The notes below the pieces were generated by a model. The model had not been told where the DNA came from and did no database searches. It worked only from the letters and a program-made list of their open reading frames with translations. Below, piece after piece: positions 53,770 through 63,795 of a stretch of DNA of 64,000 nt. Positions within the stretch are counted from its first letter, which is position 1. Every line of letters begins with the position of its first letter. Source of the stretch: Acipenser ruthenus (Eukaryota; Chordata; Actinopteri; Acipenseriformes; Acipenseridae); the NCBI RefSeq assembly GCF_902713425.1, contig NC_081246.1:623501-687500 (forward strand). The letters are read 5' to 3'. A program made the position numbers and the translations under genes.

Positions 53770-54455
53770 AGTACACCCACCCCTCATTATATCGCCCCTC
53801 GCTATACTGCGGGTTCAGATATATCGCAGTCCTGGAGTTGGCACCCCATTTTTACAGTCTAACTGTGCATGCCTTAACTGCAAAACACAAAGGCATATAT
53901 AGGCAATTTCACTTGTAATTACTGTTCGTTTTATTTTGTACTGCACATCACAAACAAATATACAACACAATTCAAAAACAAAATATCATACTGTTCTCAT
54001 ATACACACGTATTGCACAAAAACACAAAGCAAATTAAATATCTACTGGCTGAAGCGGGTTTTATTTTAGCCGACAAAGTTGGCAGCAACGCACAAGCAAA
54101 AGTCACAGGGCAGTGACGTCAGCTCCCTAGCAGCAAGCCTCCTACGTTGGGAATGGATTCTTTCAATGCAGCGGGTTTGTGCATTTGGAGAAAGGAAATG
54201 AATTGGAGAATTCAGCTGATGCGAACCAAATACCCTCCTCTGTACGAATTAAGACAGTGAGCTGCTTTTTATACGAAAAATGAGAAAAAGTGGGTTGTGT
54301 GGAAGATTTATATTGGACACTGACGCCCCCGATAAAACGAGGGAGTGCTCGTACAGTATTTGTTTTTCTATGCGCCTCTCGCGGCCCTCGATATATATCA
54401 GATTTATACTGGACCCCGACACCTGTGATATGGCGAGTGGGTGTTGGATTAGCTG
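53770..54455. mobile_element. Possible non-autonomous pogo/Tigger-like element
   Basis: The left end ACACCCACCCCTCATTATAT and the inverted right end ACACCCACTCGCCATATC are alike, and both ends repeat sequences about a TATATCG / ATATATC core and a TGGACC / GGACACTGACGCC stretch. The interior has no transposase. The superfamily guess rests on end similarity only. Confidence 0.35.
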
Positions 54456-54504
54456 AGGTTTACAGTTTTGCCGGTGGCTGACATATTTCTCATCCCATCT
54501 CTTT

Positions 54505-55360
54505 CACAAACACTCCAATCCGTTAACAAATCAAACGAAACACAGTGAGTGCGTTCACGACACGTAGACTTTCGTCATTCTGCACAGAATCGGAGCAAGT
54601 AGCCAATGAATTTTCAGAACCTTTGCAGAATCTGCGCAGATTTAGCAAACTCTGCCTCTGGTGAACGCACCCAAGGACTCGCAGCATCTTTGAAATACAA
54701 AGCACATTGAGCAAGCGCAGAGTACAAAGCAGTGGGAAGAAACTGGCGCCATTTCGATTGCAAACTGGACATTGCGTAGGAAACTCAACGTACTGGAGCC
54801 GACATGGCAGACTCTGTCATCCAGTTACATTACATGCTCCTCCAATCGCGATCCCGCCTCGCTTCGCCATAGAAGCCAGCCATGCAGTCTCGCACGATTT
54901 TTGGAGTGTTTCTGCAGCCAATAGAACGCGACGATTCCAACCAGGCACGCCCACTGCTAGTGACGTCATCATTTCGTTGCGGGAAATTGAAACGTTGCTT
55001 TGTTTATGCTGGCGGGGTGAGGAGGAGGCGCACGTGAGAATTGCATTTTATCACCTGGGCTGTTTTAAATTATTAGGTTGGGTTAAAATAGTTCCTAATG
55101 ATTTATATAGTTGTGTTCCTTTATTACCTGCATTGAGTTCTGAAACAAAGAGTCAATTTTCTTTTTTTTTCTTTTTTTATTTAAGAACTCAGACATAGTG
55201 GAGCGCGAAAGTTACTCCTTGGAAAAGTTAAACGAGTCAGTTGTTTTTCTTTATCACACCTGAAGTGCTGATTTTATATCTGTTAATGATAGTGAATAAA
55301 TATTTAATTAAAGTCAAAGAGGATCCCGCTACTCGAGTCTCAAGCTAACAGTCAGTGAAG
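54505..55360 (+). promoter_or_regulatory. ZNF-D promoter and 5' UTR
   Basis: Homologous to the E region from 61,378 on and, more distantly, to the minus-strand promoters of A-C. Elements in order: CTGGCGCCAT (54,743-54,752), CCAAT (GCCAATAGAACG near 54,918), a GCACGCCCAC box near 54,944, a perfect CRE TGACGTCA near 54,961, then the 5' UTR ending GTGAAGATGG. The 5' UTR donor seen in B, C and E is changed here to AAAAGTTAAAC, so a 5' intron may not be used. Confidence 0.5.
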
Positions 55361-55688
55361 ATGGACGTCAGCGTCTCCGTGTCGTTCTTTCAAGACGAGC
55401 TCGCCTCTACCATCGAGCACGCAGTGAAAGCGGCTGTAGACACCGTCTTGTGCCAAATCACAAAAGTTGTCGGCGGCAAATTCACTGAATTCCGAATGGA
55501 AATGGCTGGAAAGGAGAAAGAGAATGAAAGTCTGAAGCTGAGATTGGAAATATCAGAGAGCGAGTTGAAAGCAGTGCGGGAATGCATGAACGCTGCAGAT
55601 GCAGACATTAAACAACCTCTCAGAAACATGAACCCCGACTGCAATGAACAAGACTTTCAGAGGAACGAGAACCAGGGATTATTTCAAG
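55361..55688 (+). CDS. ZNF-D exon 1: N-terminal domain
   Basis: ATG at 55,361; 109 codons plus one base, donor [18 protein letters not shown] as in copy A, where B, C and E have FTEFQMEM. Confidence 0.9.
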
Positions 55689-58654
55689 GTAAGAATAGAA
55701 AATAAATACTTGTTTCCGACAAGATTACCAAATTCTCAAATGCTGTCAAAATAAAAGTAAGGAATTACTGTTTGATATTCTATCATTAACTAGCGGTTTG
55801 TCAGTCCCAAACCGTTGTGACATGTATATTAAATAAATGGGAAAAAATGATCATTTGTTAATCAGATTATTCTGCCTTTAGTTTTATTGGAACTGTGGTA
55901 CCATTCAGTAGAGCGAAAATTATAAAGGGGTGCTTGAGCTGAAACCTCCAGACAGAAGGGGTACAGTAAAAAAAAAAAAAAACACGTTTGAAAACTGCTA
56001 CCTTAAACTATCAGCGTTTTACCTGTTTGTTGAGGCATTCTGGGAAATGAAGTCTTTTCACAGACCTTTAAAATGGTAGGACTACATTTCGTTCCTACTA
56101 TGTTATCACAGTATTTAAGCCATGGGGCCCAATGTACTTCCCCTCTATAACCTTTCCATATACTTTACCACACCGGTTACGTGGCTACTGGATTAGGTTT
56201 TGTTTTAGATACATACCCTAAACATGTGTTATCCATTTAGCCATGGATATTTTAGAATATGTATTTTTTTCTAATGAAAAGTAGAAGGGTCATTTGTACA
56301 GAAAAATGCTTTTAAAATTCCAGTCTAATGCATAATTTTAGAGGTATTTATAATCCCCAACAAGGCGAATAACACAGAGGTTGATAGGAGTTGTAATAAA
56401 TGTTTTATTTGATAACACAAAAAACATAAAATGTGGAAATGTGGGTGGGGTGAAATCTTGTTGTTTTTTTTTTAAATTTCAGAAATTAATTTCAGCTTCA
56501 ATTTGAGGCATTGATCACCCCGCTACCACAGATACTTTAGAAGCAATGTTGGATCCAGCCTCATTCCCAGCTCCCCATCCTGTAGTGTCTGGAAAACTAG
56601 AAGTCTCTATAGGTCATAATTCATGATGTTTCTCAATTGGCCAGGAGCCCAGTGAACTCAAGCAGACACCTGCCGGGCTGGCCTTTGTCTTCCTGGTAGC
56701 TCGCTGTCCACTTCCACTGTCAAGCACTACATTTTATAAGACTGTTTTTTCGACGGTCTCAAATAATAAACAATAATGTCGGACGGCTTTCATCCGTCCG
56801 CACACAAACATCAACATCATCATCATCATCAACATCATCATCATCATCATCATCATCATCATACTACAATACAAATAGAAATACACACATGAATAAATTA
56901 ATATCCACAAGGGGTGTGCACCCCATCACAGTGCATTATATCCATTTAAAAGAAATACAATTAAAATGAAAAAAAAACACACCCTCATAAATTGTTCCAC
57001 CAGAATGATCCAATCACATCTCTCAGTAGAATTCTGACAAGAGGCTGGCTTTGTAGAGGAACCTGGCTAGTAAGTAAGAGTTATAATTTTGTGCAATTTT
57101 CTTTCACGCAGATCCCAAAGAGAGCCGTGCTATATCTAAAGCACAGGAGGGTCCAAGGATAGAAGCAGTTTACACACTAGAGGCGTCCTTTGATCAGGAG
57201 TGGTGTGCAAGTCTAAAGCAGGTTACAGAGCTGACATGTGTTAAAGATGAAGAGGTCCCTCGACTGGAATGTGTTCCTATTAAAGAGGAATTCATAGAAC
57301 AGGAATGTGTCCCCATCGCAGAGGACGTTCCTGCTGAAAATAATGTCTGTACACTTGAGGAGAACAACAAGCTGGGATCCAGCCTGTGTGATGATTGTCC
57401 ACCTGAATGTGAACTGGGATTTAGAGGTAATTATACAAAACAAGAAACATTGAGCTGCCTGTTAACCGTGCAGAAATGAGTTACTAAGCTGTAGGAGTGT
57501 GCTGAAGATTTACATTGTTTGTAATTCCAGCTCAATTTAACCTGACCACTATGTCAATGGCTTGCAAGTTGCAACATAACTATCCTTGCTGCTGTGACCC
57601 TGCTAGATGTGCACCCACTATCATGCCTGTTTTGAATGCCGTTAGATCTTTGCCTTTCCCTGTTTCTGGTAGACTGTTTGCAGCTGTGCTGCTCCCTCAG
57701 CTTTATAGTGGTGCTGGGATCACATGTCTCATCAATGGGTGATGTCAAATCCAGTCAGGTTGCTAAGTGTACCCAGAAGAAACATTTCAATACAGCACTT
57801 ACATGTAAACCTGATCTTATACGTGTATTCCTCAGTGATATTATGTGGGGGTGGAAATCAGTGACTGGTGTATTATTATTATTATTATTATTATTTGTTT
57901 ACTTTGCAGACGCCTTTATCCAAGGCGACTTACAGACACTAGGGTGTGTGAACAATGCATCAGCTGCAGAGTGTTATTAAGTGGGTTTGACTGTATTCTC
58001 ATCAGAGTTCACTCTAGGAGTTGGTCATGACGGGAAGCCCTGCAGAAGTGAATATGTATGAATGTAGTACAATAAACTTTGTCTCCTCTCTTTTTCTCTC
58101 ATGCAGCTAAAGGAAATCTCAAAGGAGAGAAATCTCATCGCTGCACAGTGTGTAGGAAGATATTCAGTCGTTTATCACACCTTAAAAAACACCAGCACAG
58201 TCACAGAGGAGAGAAACCTCATCAGTGTTCTGAGTGTGGGAAGAGTTTCAGTCGTTTATCACACCTTAAAAAACACCAGCACAGTCACAGAGGAGAGAAA
58301 CCTCATCAGTGTTCTGAGTGTGGGAAGAGTTTCACAAAGTTAGGAAATCTTCAGTCACACCAGCGCATTCACACAGGAGAGAAACCTTATCAGTGTACTG
58401 AGTGTGGGAGGAGATTCACGCAGTTACAAAATCTTAAAAGACACCAGCGCATTCACACAGGAGAGAAACCTCATCACTGCACTGAGTGTGGGAAGAGATT
58501 CACAAATTTAGGAAATCTTCAGTCACACCAGCGCATTCACACAGGAGAGAAACCTTATCACTGTACTGAGTGTGGGAAGAGCTTCAGACGGATAGATAGC
58601 TTGAAAGAGCACCAGCGAACTCGCAGTCACTTATCACACCTTAAGACACCATAA
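55361..58654 (+). CDS. ZNF-D: C2H2 zinc-finger protein, 396 aa, six fingers
   Basis: Exons 55361-55688, 57112-57426 and 58107-58654 join in frame into 396 residues. The N-terminal domain matches the other copies almost exactly. Exon 2 is two codons shorter (ISKAQEG against MSKSEAQEG) and has VCR-free acidic text with VKDEE and [11 protein letters not shown]. The finger exon is the most diverged of the cluster, six fingers starting [10 protein letters not shown]. It is transcribed away from ZNF-C. Probably a functional nuclear regulator with a DNA target different from ZNF-B and C, because the finger helices differ. Confidence 0.85.
56034..56053 (-). promoter_or_regulatory. ZNF143/Staf-like motif in ZNF-D intron 1
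   Basis: The minus strand reads GACTTCATTTCCCAGAATGC, close to the ACTACATTTCCCAGAATGC consensus of ZNF143. A second partial site (GACTACATTTC) lies near 56,080. The E copy at 62,897-62,916 has the same sequence. Confidence 0.5.
56812..56862. repeat. (CAT)n microsatellite
   Basis: CATCAT repeats with two CAACAT interruptions. The E copy (63,768-63,795) is shorter. Confidence 0.92.
57112..57426 (+). CDS. ZNF-D exon 2: acidic linker
   Basis: 315 bases, open, phase 1 at both ends: [20 protein letters not shown] to ECELGFR. Acceptor TTTCACGCAG, donor AGAG|GTAATT. Confidence 0.9.
57427..58106 (+). other. ZNF-D intron 2
   Basis: Homologous to intron 2 of A-C (57,530-57,810), plus an L2-type tail insertion at 57,871-57,965. 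No gene. Confidence 0.55.
57871..57965 (-). mobile_element. L2-type LINE/SINE 3' tail fragment in ZNF-D intron 2
   Basis: On the minus strand TAAGTCGCCTTGGATAAAGG then CGTCTGCAAAGTAAACAAAT and (AAT)n. The tail differs from the main SINE family (GCAAAGTAAAC in place of GCTAAGAAATA), so it is a different L2-tailed family. Only ~95 bases are present. The other ZNF copies lack it. Confidence 0.65.
58107..58654 (+). CDS. ZNF-D exon 3: six C2H2 fingers
   Basis: Acceptor CTCTCATGCAG, then [13 protein letters not shown]. Helix cores RLSHLK, RLSHLK, KLGNLQ, QLQNLK, NLGNLQ, RIDSLK. The first two fingers are near-copies joined by [10 protein letters not shown]. The last ends HQRTRSH, with a longer spacing between the two histidines. 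Ends LSHLKTP and stop. Confidence 0.92.
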
Positions 58655-58764
58655 AATGGTTTTGAAGGATACAAGAGAATCCACAGAATTTCAGCCACTT
58701 GAGGACACCTAAACACCAGGAGTAAATGTGAATAAAATACAGAAATATTTACTGCAAACAAAAG

Positions 58765-58770
58765 AATAAA
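58765..58770 (+). terminator. Poly(A) signal of ZNF-D
   Basis: AATAAA about 110 bases past the stop, at the place conserved with copies A-C; another AATAAA is at 58,731-58,736. Confidence 0.55.
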
Positions 58771-58924
58771 CTTACTTGATAAATAGGTTTATTCCGAATC
58801 ACTTCAGATCAAAAACCTACACTCACGGATGGGACATGAGAACTACAACGTCTTGGACGGACCATTCATCATGTTGTTGACCATTCTGATTTTGTTACGT
58901 CAGATTAGTAATCTATGAAATAGA

Positions 58925-59289
58925 TTGTAATTGCATCTGCTTTGTAAATTGCATTTTACAAAGAAGAATGGGCAAAAATTGCAGTGTCCTGATGTGCAAA
59001 GCAGGTAGAGACTTATCCAAATAGACTCATGGCTGTAATTGCTGCCAAAGGTGCCTCTACTAAATATTGACTCAAGGGGGTGAATACTTATGCAATCAAT
59101 TATTTTCTGTTTTATATTTGTAATTAATTTAGAACAATTTGTAGATTTTATTTTTCTCTTTGACATTATGGACTTTTTTGTGTTGATCAGTGGCAAAAAC
59201 TCCTAATTAAATCCATTTTGATTCCATGTTGTAACACAATAAAATGTGTAAAAGTCCAAGGGGGGTGAATGCTTTTGAGAGCCACTGTA
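58925..59289 (+). mobile_element. Tc1-like transposon, 3' end only
   Basis: AAAGAAGAATGGGCAAAAAT, GACTCATGGCTGTAATTGCT and the untranslated end with GGGGGTGAATGCTTTTGAGA and GCCACTGTA form the known 3' end of a fish Tc1 group. The left part and most of the transposase are missing. It cuts off ZNF-D 3'-flank homology at about 58,905. Confidence 0.85.
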
Positions 59290-59590
59290 CACCAAGCCCT
59301 GTCTGCACATTTTGCAATGGTCAACTAGTAGGCGGGAATATTTTATAATAAAATTGTTATTGTTGTCAATGTGATGTTAACTACATTACCAACATTGTGT
59401 GAAGGTGTATTGTTTTGTATACAGTAGTGGACTGTAGTGGAATTTAAATAGAAACAAGTACAAATAGCCAGAACAAAACACTTTTATTACAAGTAACTTT
59501 AAAATTGGCAATGTTGCATTTAACAAACAATCAAGCTAACTATTTAAATATAGTGCCACATTGTGTTTGTAGTTAGAGGGATTTTAGTTC
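59290..59590. other. No gene seen
   Basis: AT-rich sequence between the Tc1 end and the open segment that follows; no recognisable element. Confidence 0.5.
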
Positions 59591-60230
59591 TTAGCCAGGT
59601 TTTGCCCCAGTGATGTTGCCAGACTGGACAAAACCCCTCTCAACAATGTGGCGTTGTGCCGCTTCGCTTCTCTGTCTTTGTGTTTCTCTTGCATTCCTGC
59701 GCCGATCCCTTGCTAATTCCAAATCTTCCTCTTGCAATTTGAAATATCTCTCATGTGTCTCTCGGAGGTAGCTGGTCAACTCGCTTTCCACAACAGCCTT
59801 CCTTTTCCTTCCTGTTTTAATAAAATAAGTTTTACATATTTCCCTATTGACTTCAGAACCAAAGAGCCATTGCAAGTTAAAATCTCTATGGTTCATAAAT
59901 GTAGAGTTATAGGACAGCGTGAGAAGCAGCCTTCTTTGCAATGTGCTGCAAGAAAAGGACTGGGTTTATTAATCTCATACACTGTATGGCAGTGGACAGT
60001 AGATATCTAACAAAGGGAGAACATCCACATGACATGTAGTGTGGTGATGCACTGTAATGACTCTACCTCTGTGGGATGCCGTTGGTCTTCCACACAGCCA
60101 TGAGGAGGAGCTGCCAGCACCCTCGTGCGGACCCTGGCACCGGGGAGAGCTGGCACACATCTGTGGGTGTTCTGGAGAGGGGGAGTGTCTGCAGTTATCC
60201 AGCTCTGTCCATTGCAGGTCTTCTAAAGAA
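59591..60230 (-). pseudogene. Unassigned two-exon gene fragment with basic coiled-coil end
   Basis: Minus strand. A first exon-like piece (about 60,225-60,069) lies between TTCTTTAG and GTAGAG: EDLQWTELDNCRHSPSPEHP and on. A second (about 59,928-59,591), after CTTGCAG, reads through FNLQWLFGSEVN, GRKRKAVVESELTSYLRE, FKLQEEDLELARDRRRNARE and ends GNITGAKPG. The basic K/R run followed by a Q/E/R-rich coil resembles the end of Myb/SANT-type proteins related to Harbinger elements. No DNA-binding part is seen, so it may be the 3' part of a dead copy. Gene not recognised. Confidence 0.3.
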
Positions 60231-60370
60231 TTAAAACACATTTCTTAAGATCACTGAACACATTGAGTGTAAAAAAAAAAAAAACATAACTATTACTAAA
60301 ATAAAATAAATGCACAGCTTCCAAACCTGCTACTGAAGCTTTATGAAAAAGAACTGGCCATGTTCTTTAA

Positions 60371-60606
60371 GTGTGGAGTAGTGGTTAGGGCTCTGGACTC
60401 TTGACCGGGGGGTTGTGGGTTCAATCCCAGGTGGGGGACACTGCTGCTGTACGCTTGAGCAAGGTACTTTACCTAGATTGCTCCAGTAAAAACACAACTG
60501 TGTAAATGGGTAATTGTATGGAAAAATAATGTGATATCTTGTAACAATTGTAAGTCGCCCTGCATAAGGGCGTCTGCTAAGAAATAAATAAATAATAAAA
60601 AAATAA
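60371..60606 (+). mobile_element. tRNA-derived SINE with L2-type tail
   Basis: Starts GTGTGGAGTAGTGGTTAGGG (the first few bases of the family are missing), B-box-like GGGTTCAATCCCA, and ends TAAGTCGCCCTGCATAAGGG, CTAAGAAATAAATAAATAAT. Confidence 0.9.
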
Positions 60607-61377
60607 TGTTAAAAACAATAGATAAATCTAGCACCACGAGCAAGGAACGCATCTTTAAGCATGCAGGATTTCTCAGCAGGTAATATTCGTGTTTTTATCT
60701 ATGCCAGAAACAAACATTCTTAACTTTGGCTCAATACAAATAAAATATTTCAGAAGGGGGCAGACAGCAGCTAAAACAAACTGATGAGGTTTATCAACAT
60801 GTTCAGCACAGACGCATTCCTCTAACAGGAATCAAGTCTTCTGGAAACCCAAGGTGAAAGAATGGTAAATAAAAAATGATAGTAAGGTTTTAAAAACGTA
60901 ATCTGGACATGCGCTGATCATTCAAATTACAACATTTATATTATGAAAATTCCAGAAACCTGTCAGACCCTGTCAATACTTGGTGGGCAAACTGGCTGCA
61001 CATGTTCCAAAATCCAGAACAAGTGAAGTATATAAAATGAGTTTACATTAGGGGGGTGCTGTAATTCTTTCTGGATCCCTTTGCCAACTTCCCATCTTTT
61101 AAGAAAAATGATTAATAGAAAATGAATGTCGTTGTCCAGCCTGTTGTTAAACAACACAGCATCTCTAAGAAAAGTAAGTCTTTAAATGTGTTATTATTTG
61201 ATGTTTGTTTAGGTACGATTCTGCAAGGTCTGGTAAAGTGTCCAACTAAACCAGACTGGTGGATGTAAGCAGAAAATAGCCCATCGATTTCAATAGTTTA
61301 ATCTCAAAAAATGCTGTTAAACTCAGAGACTTTCACTTGAACTAAGTAAGATAAAAAGAAATAAATAAATAAAGAAA
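60607..61377. other. Intergenic, no gene seen
   Basis: AT-rich; short frames only. Ends where block E begins (CAAACATTCCAATCCGTTAA, matching 54,510). Confidence 0.5.
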
Positions 61378-61432
61378 ACAAACATTCCAATCCGTTAATA
61401 AATCAAACCAAATAGAAAAGATTACACACAGA

Positions 61433-61456
61433 CACATACACACACACACACACACA

Positions 61457-61498
<42 letters not shown>
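61433..61498. repeat. (CA)n microsatellite in the ZNF-E upstream region
   Basis: About 60 bases of CA repeat with one CTCA interruption, not present in the matching D region. Confidence 0.93.
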
Positions 61499-61499
<1 letters not shown>

Positions 61500-61502
<3 letters not shown>

Positions 61503-62225
61503 GCATTTGGACTGCAAAGCTCACTGAGCAAACGCAACACGAAACAACTGGCGCCATTTGGGATCCCCATTAAAAACATTGCATAGGAAAACATAACGCA
61601 GTAGGAAGCACGTGGTGATCTCTGGGATCCAGTTTCAGGTCTTCTCCTCGCGATCCCGCCCCTCCTTGGACAGGGAGATCAGCCAATCAGTCTCGCAACA
61701 TGGATTAGAGCGATTCCGCGGCCAATAGTACGCGACGGTTCCAATCAGGCACGCCTACTACTAGTGACGCGTTCATTCTGTTGCAGGAAATTGAAACGTT
61801 GTTTTGTTTTGTGAGGTTGAGAGAGAGAGAGAGGAGAGCAGCAGCTGTTGGTTTTACAGTATTTTATTACCTGCTGTTTAAAGTATTAGGTTGGGTGAAA
61901 TGTTTCTTAGTGATTTATATTATTTTTGTTCGTTTATTACCTGCATTGAGTTGTGAAACAAAGAGTTCCCTTTCTGTTTTATTTCTATAACTCAGACAGA
62001 GTGGATCGTGTCAGCTGAACACAAACGCGCTTGAAGTTCAAGCTGTACATGATGCTGAAAGACCAAAGTTACTCCTTGCAAAGTAAGACGAGTCTGTTTG
62101 TTTTCTTTCTTGTGGCAGGAGATGTGCTGATTTTATATGAATGTTAATTCTCCATTTAAAAAATAAATAAATAGAAACCAAAGAGGATTCCTGCTACTCG
62201 AGTCTGAAGCTAACAGTCAGTGAAG
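61500..62225 (+). promoter_or_regulatory. ZNF-E promoter and 5' UTR
   Basis: CTGGCGCCAT at 61,548-61,557, CCAAT boxes (AGCCAATCAG near 61,682 and GCCAATAGTACG near 61,721), GCACGCCTAC, then TAGTGACGCGTTCA where D has a full CRE. A 5' UTR intron is likely: donor GCAAAGTAAGACG near 62,078 and acceptor AACAGTCAG just before TGAAGATGG. Confidence 0.5.
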
Positions 62226-62553
62226 ATGGACGTCAGCGTCTCCGTGTCGTTCTTTCAAGACGAGCTCGCCTCTACCATCGAGCACGCAGTGAAAGCGGCT
62301 GTAGACACCGTCTTGTGCCAAATCACAAAAGTTGTCGGCGGCAAATTCACTGAATTCCAAATGGAAATGGCTGGAAAGGAGAAAGAGAATGAAAGTCTGA
62401 AGCTGAGATTGGAAATATCAGAGAGCGAGTTGAAAGCAGTGCGGGAATGCATGAACGCTGCAGATGCAGACATTAAACAACCTCTCAGAAACATGAACCC
62501 CGACTGCAATGAACAAGACTTTCAGAGGAACCAGAACCAGGGATTATTTCAAG
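62226..62553 (+). CDS. ZNF-E exon 1 (gene cut by the window end)
   Basis: ATG at 62,226 in GTGAAGATGG; 109 codons plus one base, donor CAAG|GTAAGG. The translation equals ZNF-C except Q in RNQNQGL. Exons 2 and 3 lie beyond 64,000. By analogy with D the full protein would be a C2H2 zinc-finger regulator. Confidence 0.88.
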
Positions 62554-62896
62554 GTAAGGATAGAATGCAAATACTTGTTTCCGACAAGATTCCCAAATTC
62601 TCAAATGCTGTCAAAATAAAAGTAAGGAATTACTGTTTGATATTCTATCATTAACTAGCAGTTTGTCAGTCCCAAACCGTTGTGACATGTATATTAAATA
62701 AATGGGGAAAATGATCATCTGTTAATCAGATTATTCTGCCTTTAGTTTTATTGGAACTGTGGTACCATTCAGTAGAGCGAAAATTATAAAGGGGTGCTTG
62801 AGCTGAAACCTCCAGACAGAAGGGGTACAGTTAAAAAAAAAAAACACGTTTGAAAACTGCTAATTTAAACTATCAGCATTTTACCTATTTGTTGAG

Positions 62897-62916
62897 GCAT
62901 TCTGGGAAATGAAGTC
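62897..62916 (-). promoter_or_regulatory. ZNF143/Staf-like motif in ZNF-E intron 1
   Basis: GACTTCATTTCCCAGAATGC on the minus strand, as in ZNF-D. The nearby second site is better here (GGACTACATTTCCCAATTG near 62,941) than in D. Confidence 0.5.
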
Positions 62917-63446
62917 TTTTCACAGACCTTTAAAATGGTAGGACTACATTTCCCAATTGTGTTATCACAGTATTTAAGCCATGGGGCCCAATGTACTTCC
63001 CCTCTATAACCTTTCCATATACTTTACCACAGCGGTTACGTGGCTACTGGATTAGGTTTTGTTTTAGATACATACCCTAAACATGTGTTATCCATTTAGC
63101 CATGGATATTTTAGAATATATATTTTTTTCTAATGAAAAGTAGAAGGGTCATTTGTATAGAAAATGCTTTTAAAATTCCAGTCTAACGCATACAAATAAT
63201 TTTAGAGGTATTTATAATCCCCAACAAGGCGAATAACACAGAGGTTGATAGGAGTTGTAATAAATGTTTTATTTGATAACACAAAAAACGTGGAAATGTG
63301 GATGGGTTGAAATCTTGTTTTTTTTTAATTTCAAAAATTAATTTCAGCTTCAATTTGAGGCATTGATCACCCCTCTACCACAGATACTTTAGAAGCAATG
63401 TTGGATCCAGCCTCATTCCCAGCTCCCCATCCTGTAGTGTCTGGAG

Positions 63447-63550
63447 GCTGTGTAGTCCAGTGGTTAAAGAAAAGGGCTTGTAACCAGGAGGTCCCCGGTT
63501 CACATCCCACCTCAGCCACTGACTCGTCTGCTAAATAAACAAATAATAAA
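63447..63550 (+). mobile_element. Second type of tRNA-derived SINE, in ZNF-E only
   Basis: GGCTGTGTAGTCCAGTGGTT matches a pol III A-box-like head and CCCCGGTTCACATCCCACC a B-box; the end is GACTCGTCTGCTAAATAAAC plus (AATAA)n. It is about 100 bases and splits GTCTGGA/AAACTAGAAG, which is continuous in ZNF-D (near 56,590). It is a family different from the 240-base SINE. Confidence 0.75.
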
Positions 63551-63767
63551 AACTAGAAGTCTCTAGAGGATATCATTCATGATGTTTCTCAATTGTCCAG
63601 GTGCCCAGTGAGCTCAAGCAGACACCTGCAGGGCTGGCCTTTGTCTTCCTGGTAGCTCGCTGTCCACTTCCACTGTCAAGCACTACATTTTATAAGACTG
63701 GTTTTTCGACGGTCTCAAATAATAAACAATAATGTCGGACGGCTTTCGTCCTTCCGCACACAAACAT

Positions 63768-63795
63768 CAACATCATCATCATCATCATCATCATA
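63768..63795. repeat. (CAT)n microsatellite
   Basis: Shorter counterpart of 56,812-56,862. Confidence 0.9.

Larger units (their letters stand above)
55689..57111 (+). other. ZNF-D intron 1
   Basis: No gene. Contains a ZNF143-like motif (56,034-56,053), the conserved segment 56,540-56,735, a (CAT)n tract (56,812-56,862) and a GGGGTGTGCACCCC palindrome near 56,910. About 98% alike to the matching part of ZNF-E. Confidence 0.6.

Noticed and set aside
61342-61594. Frames with VCVCVC runs
   Set aside because: They are translations of a CA/GT microsatellite.
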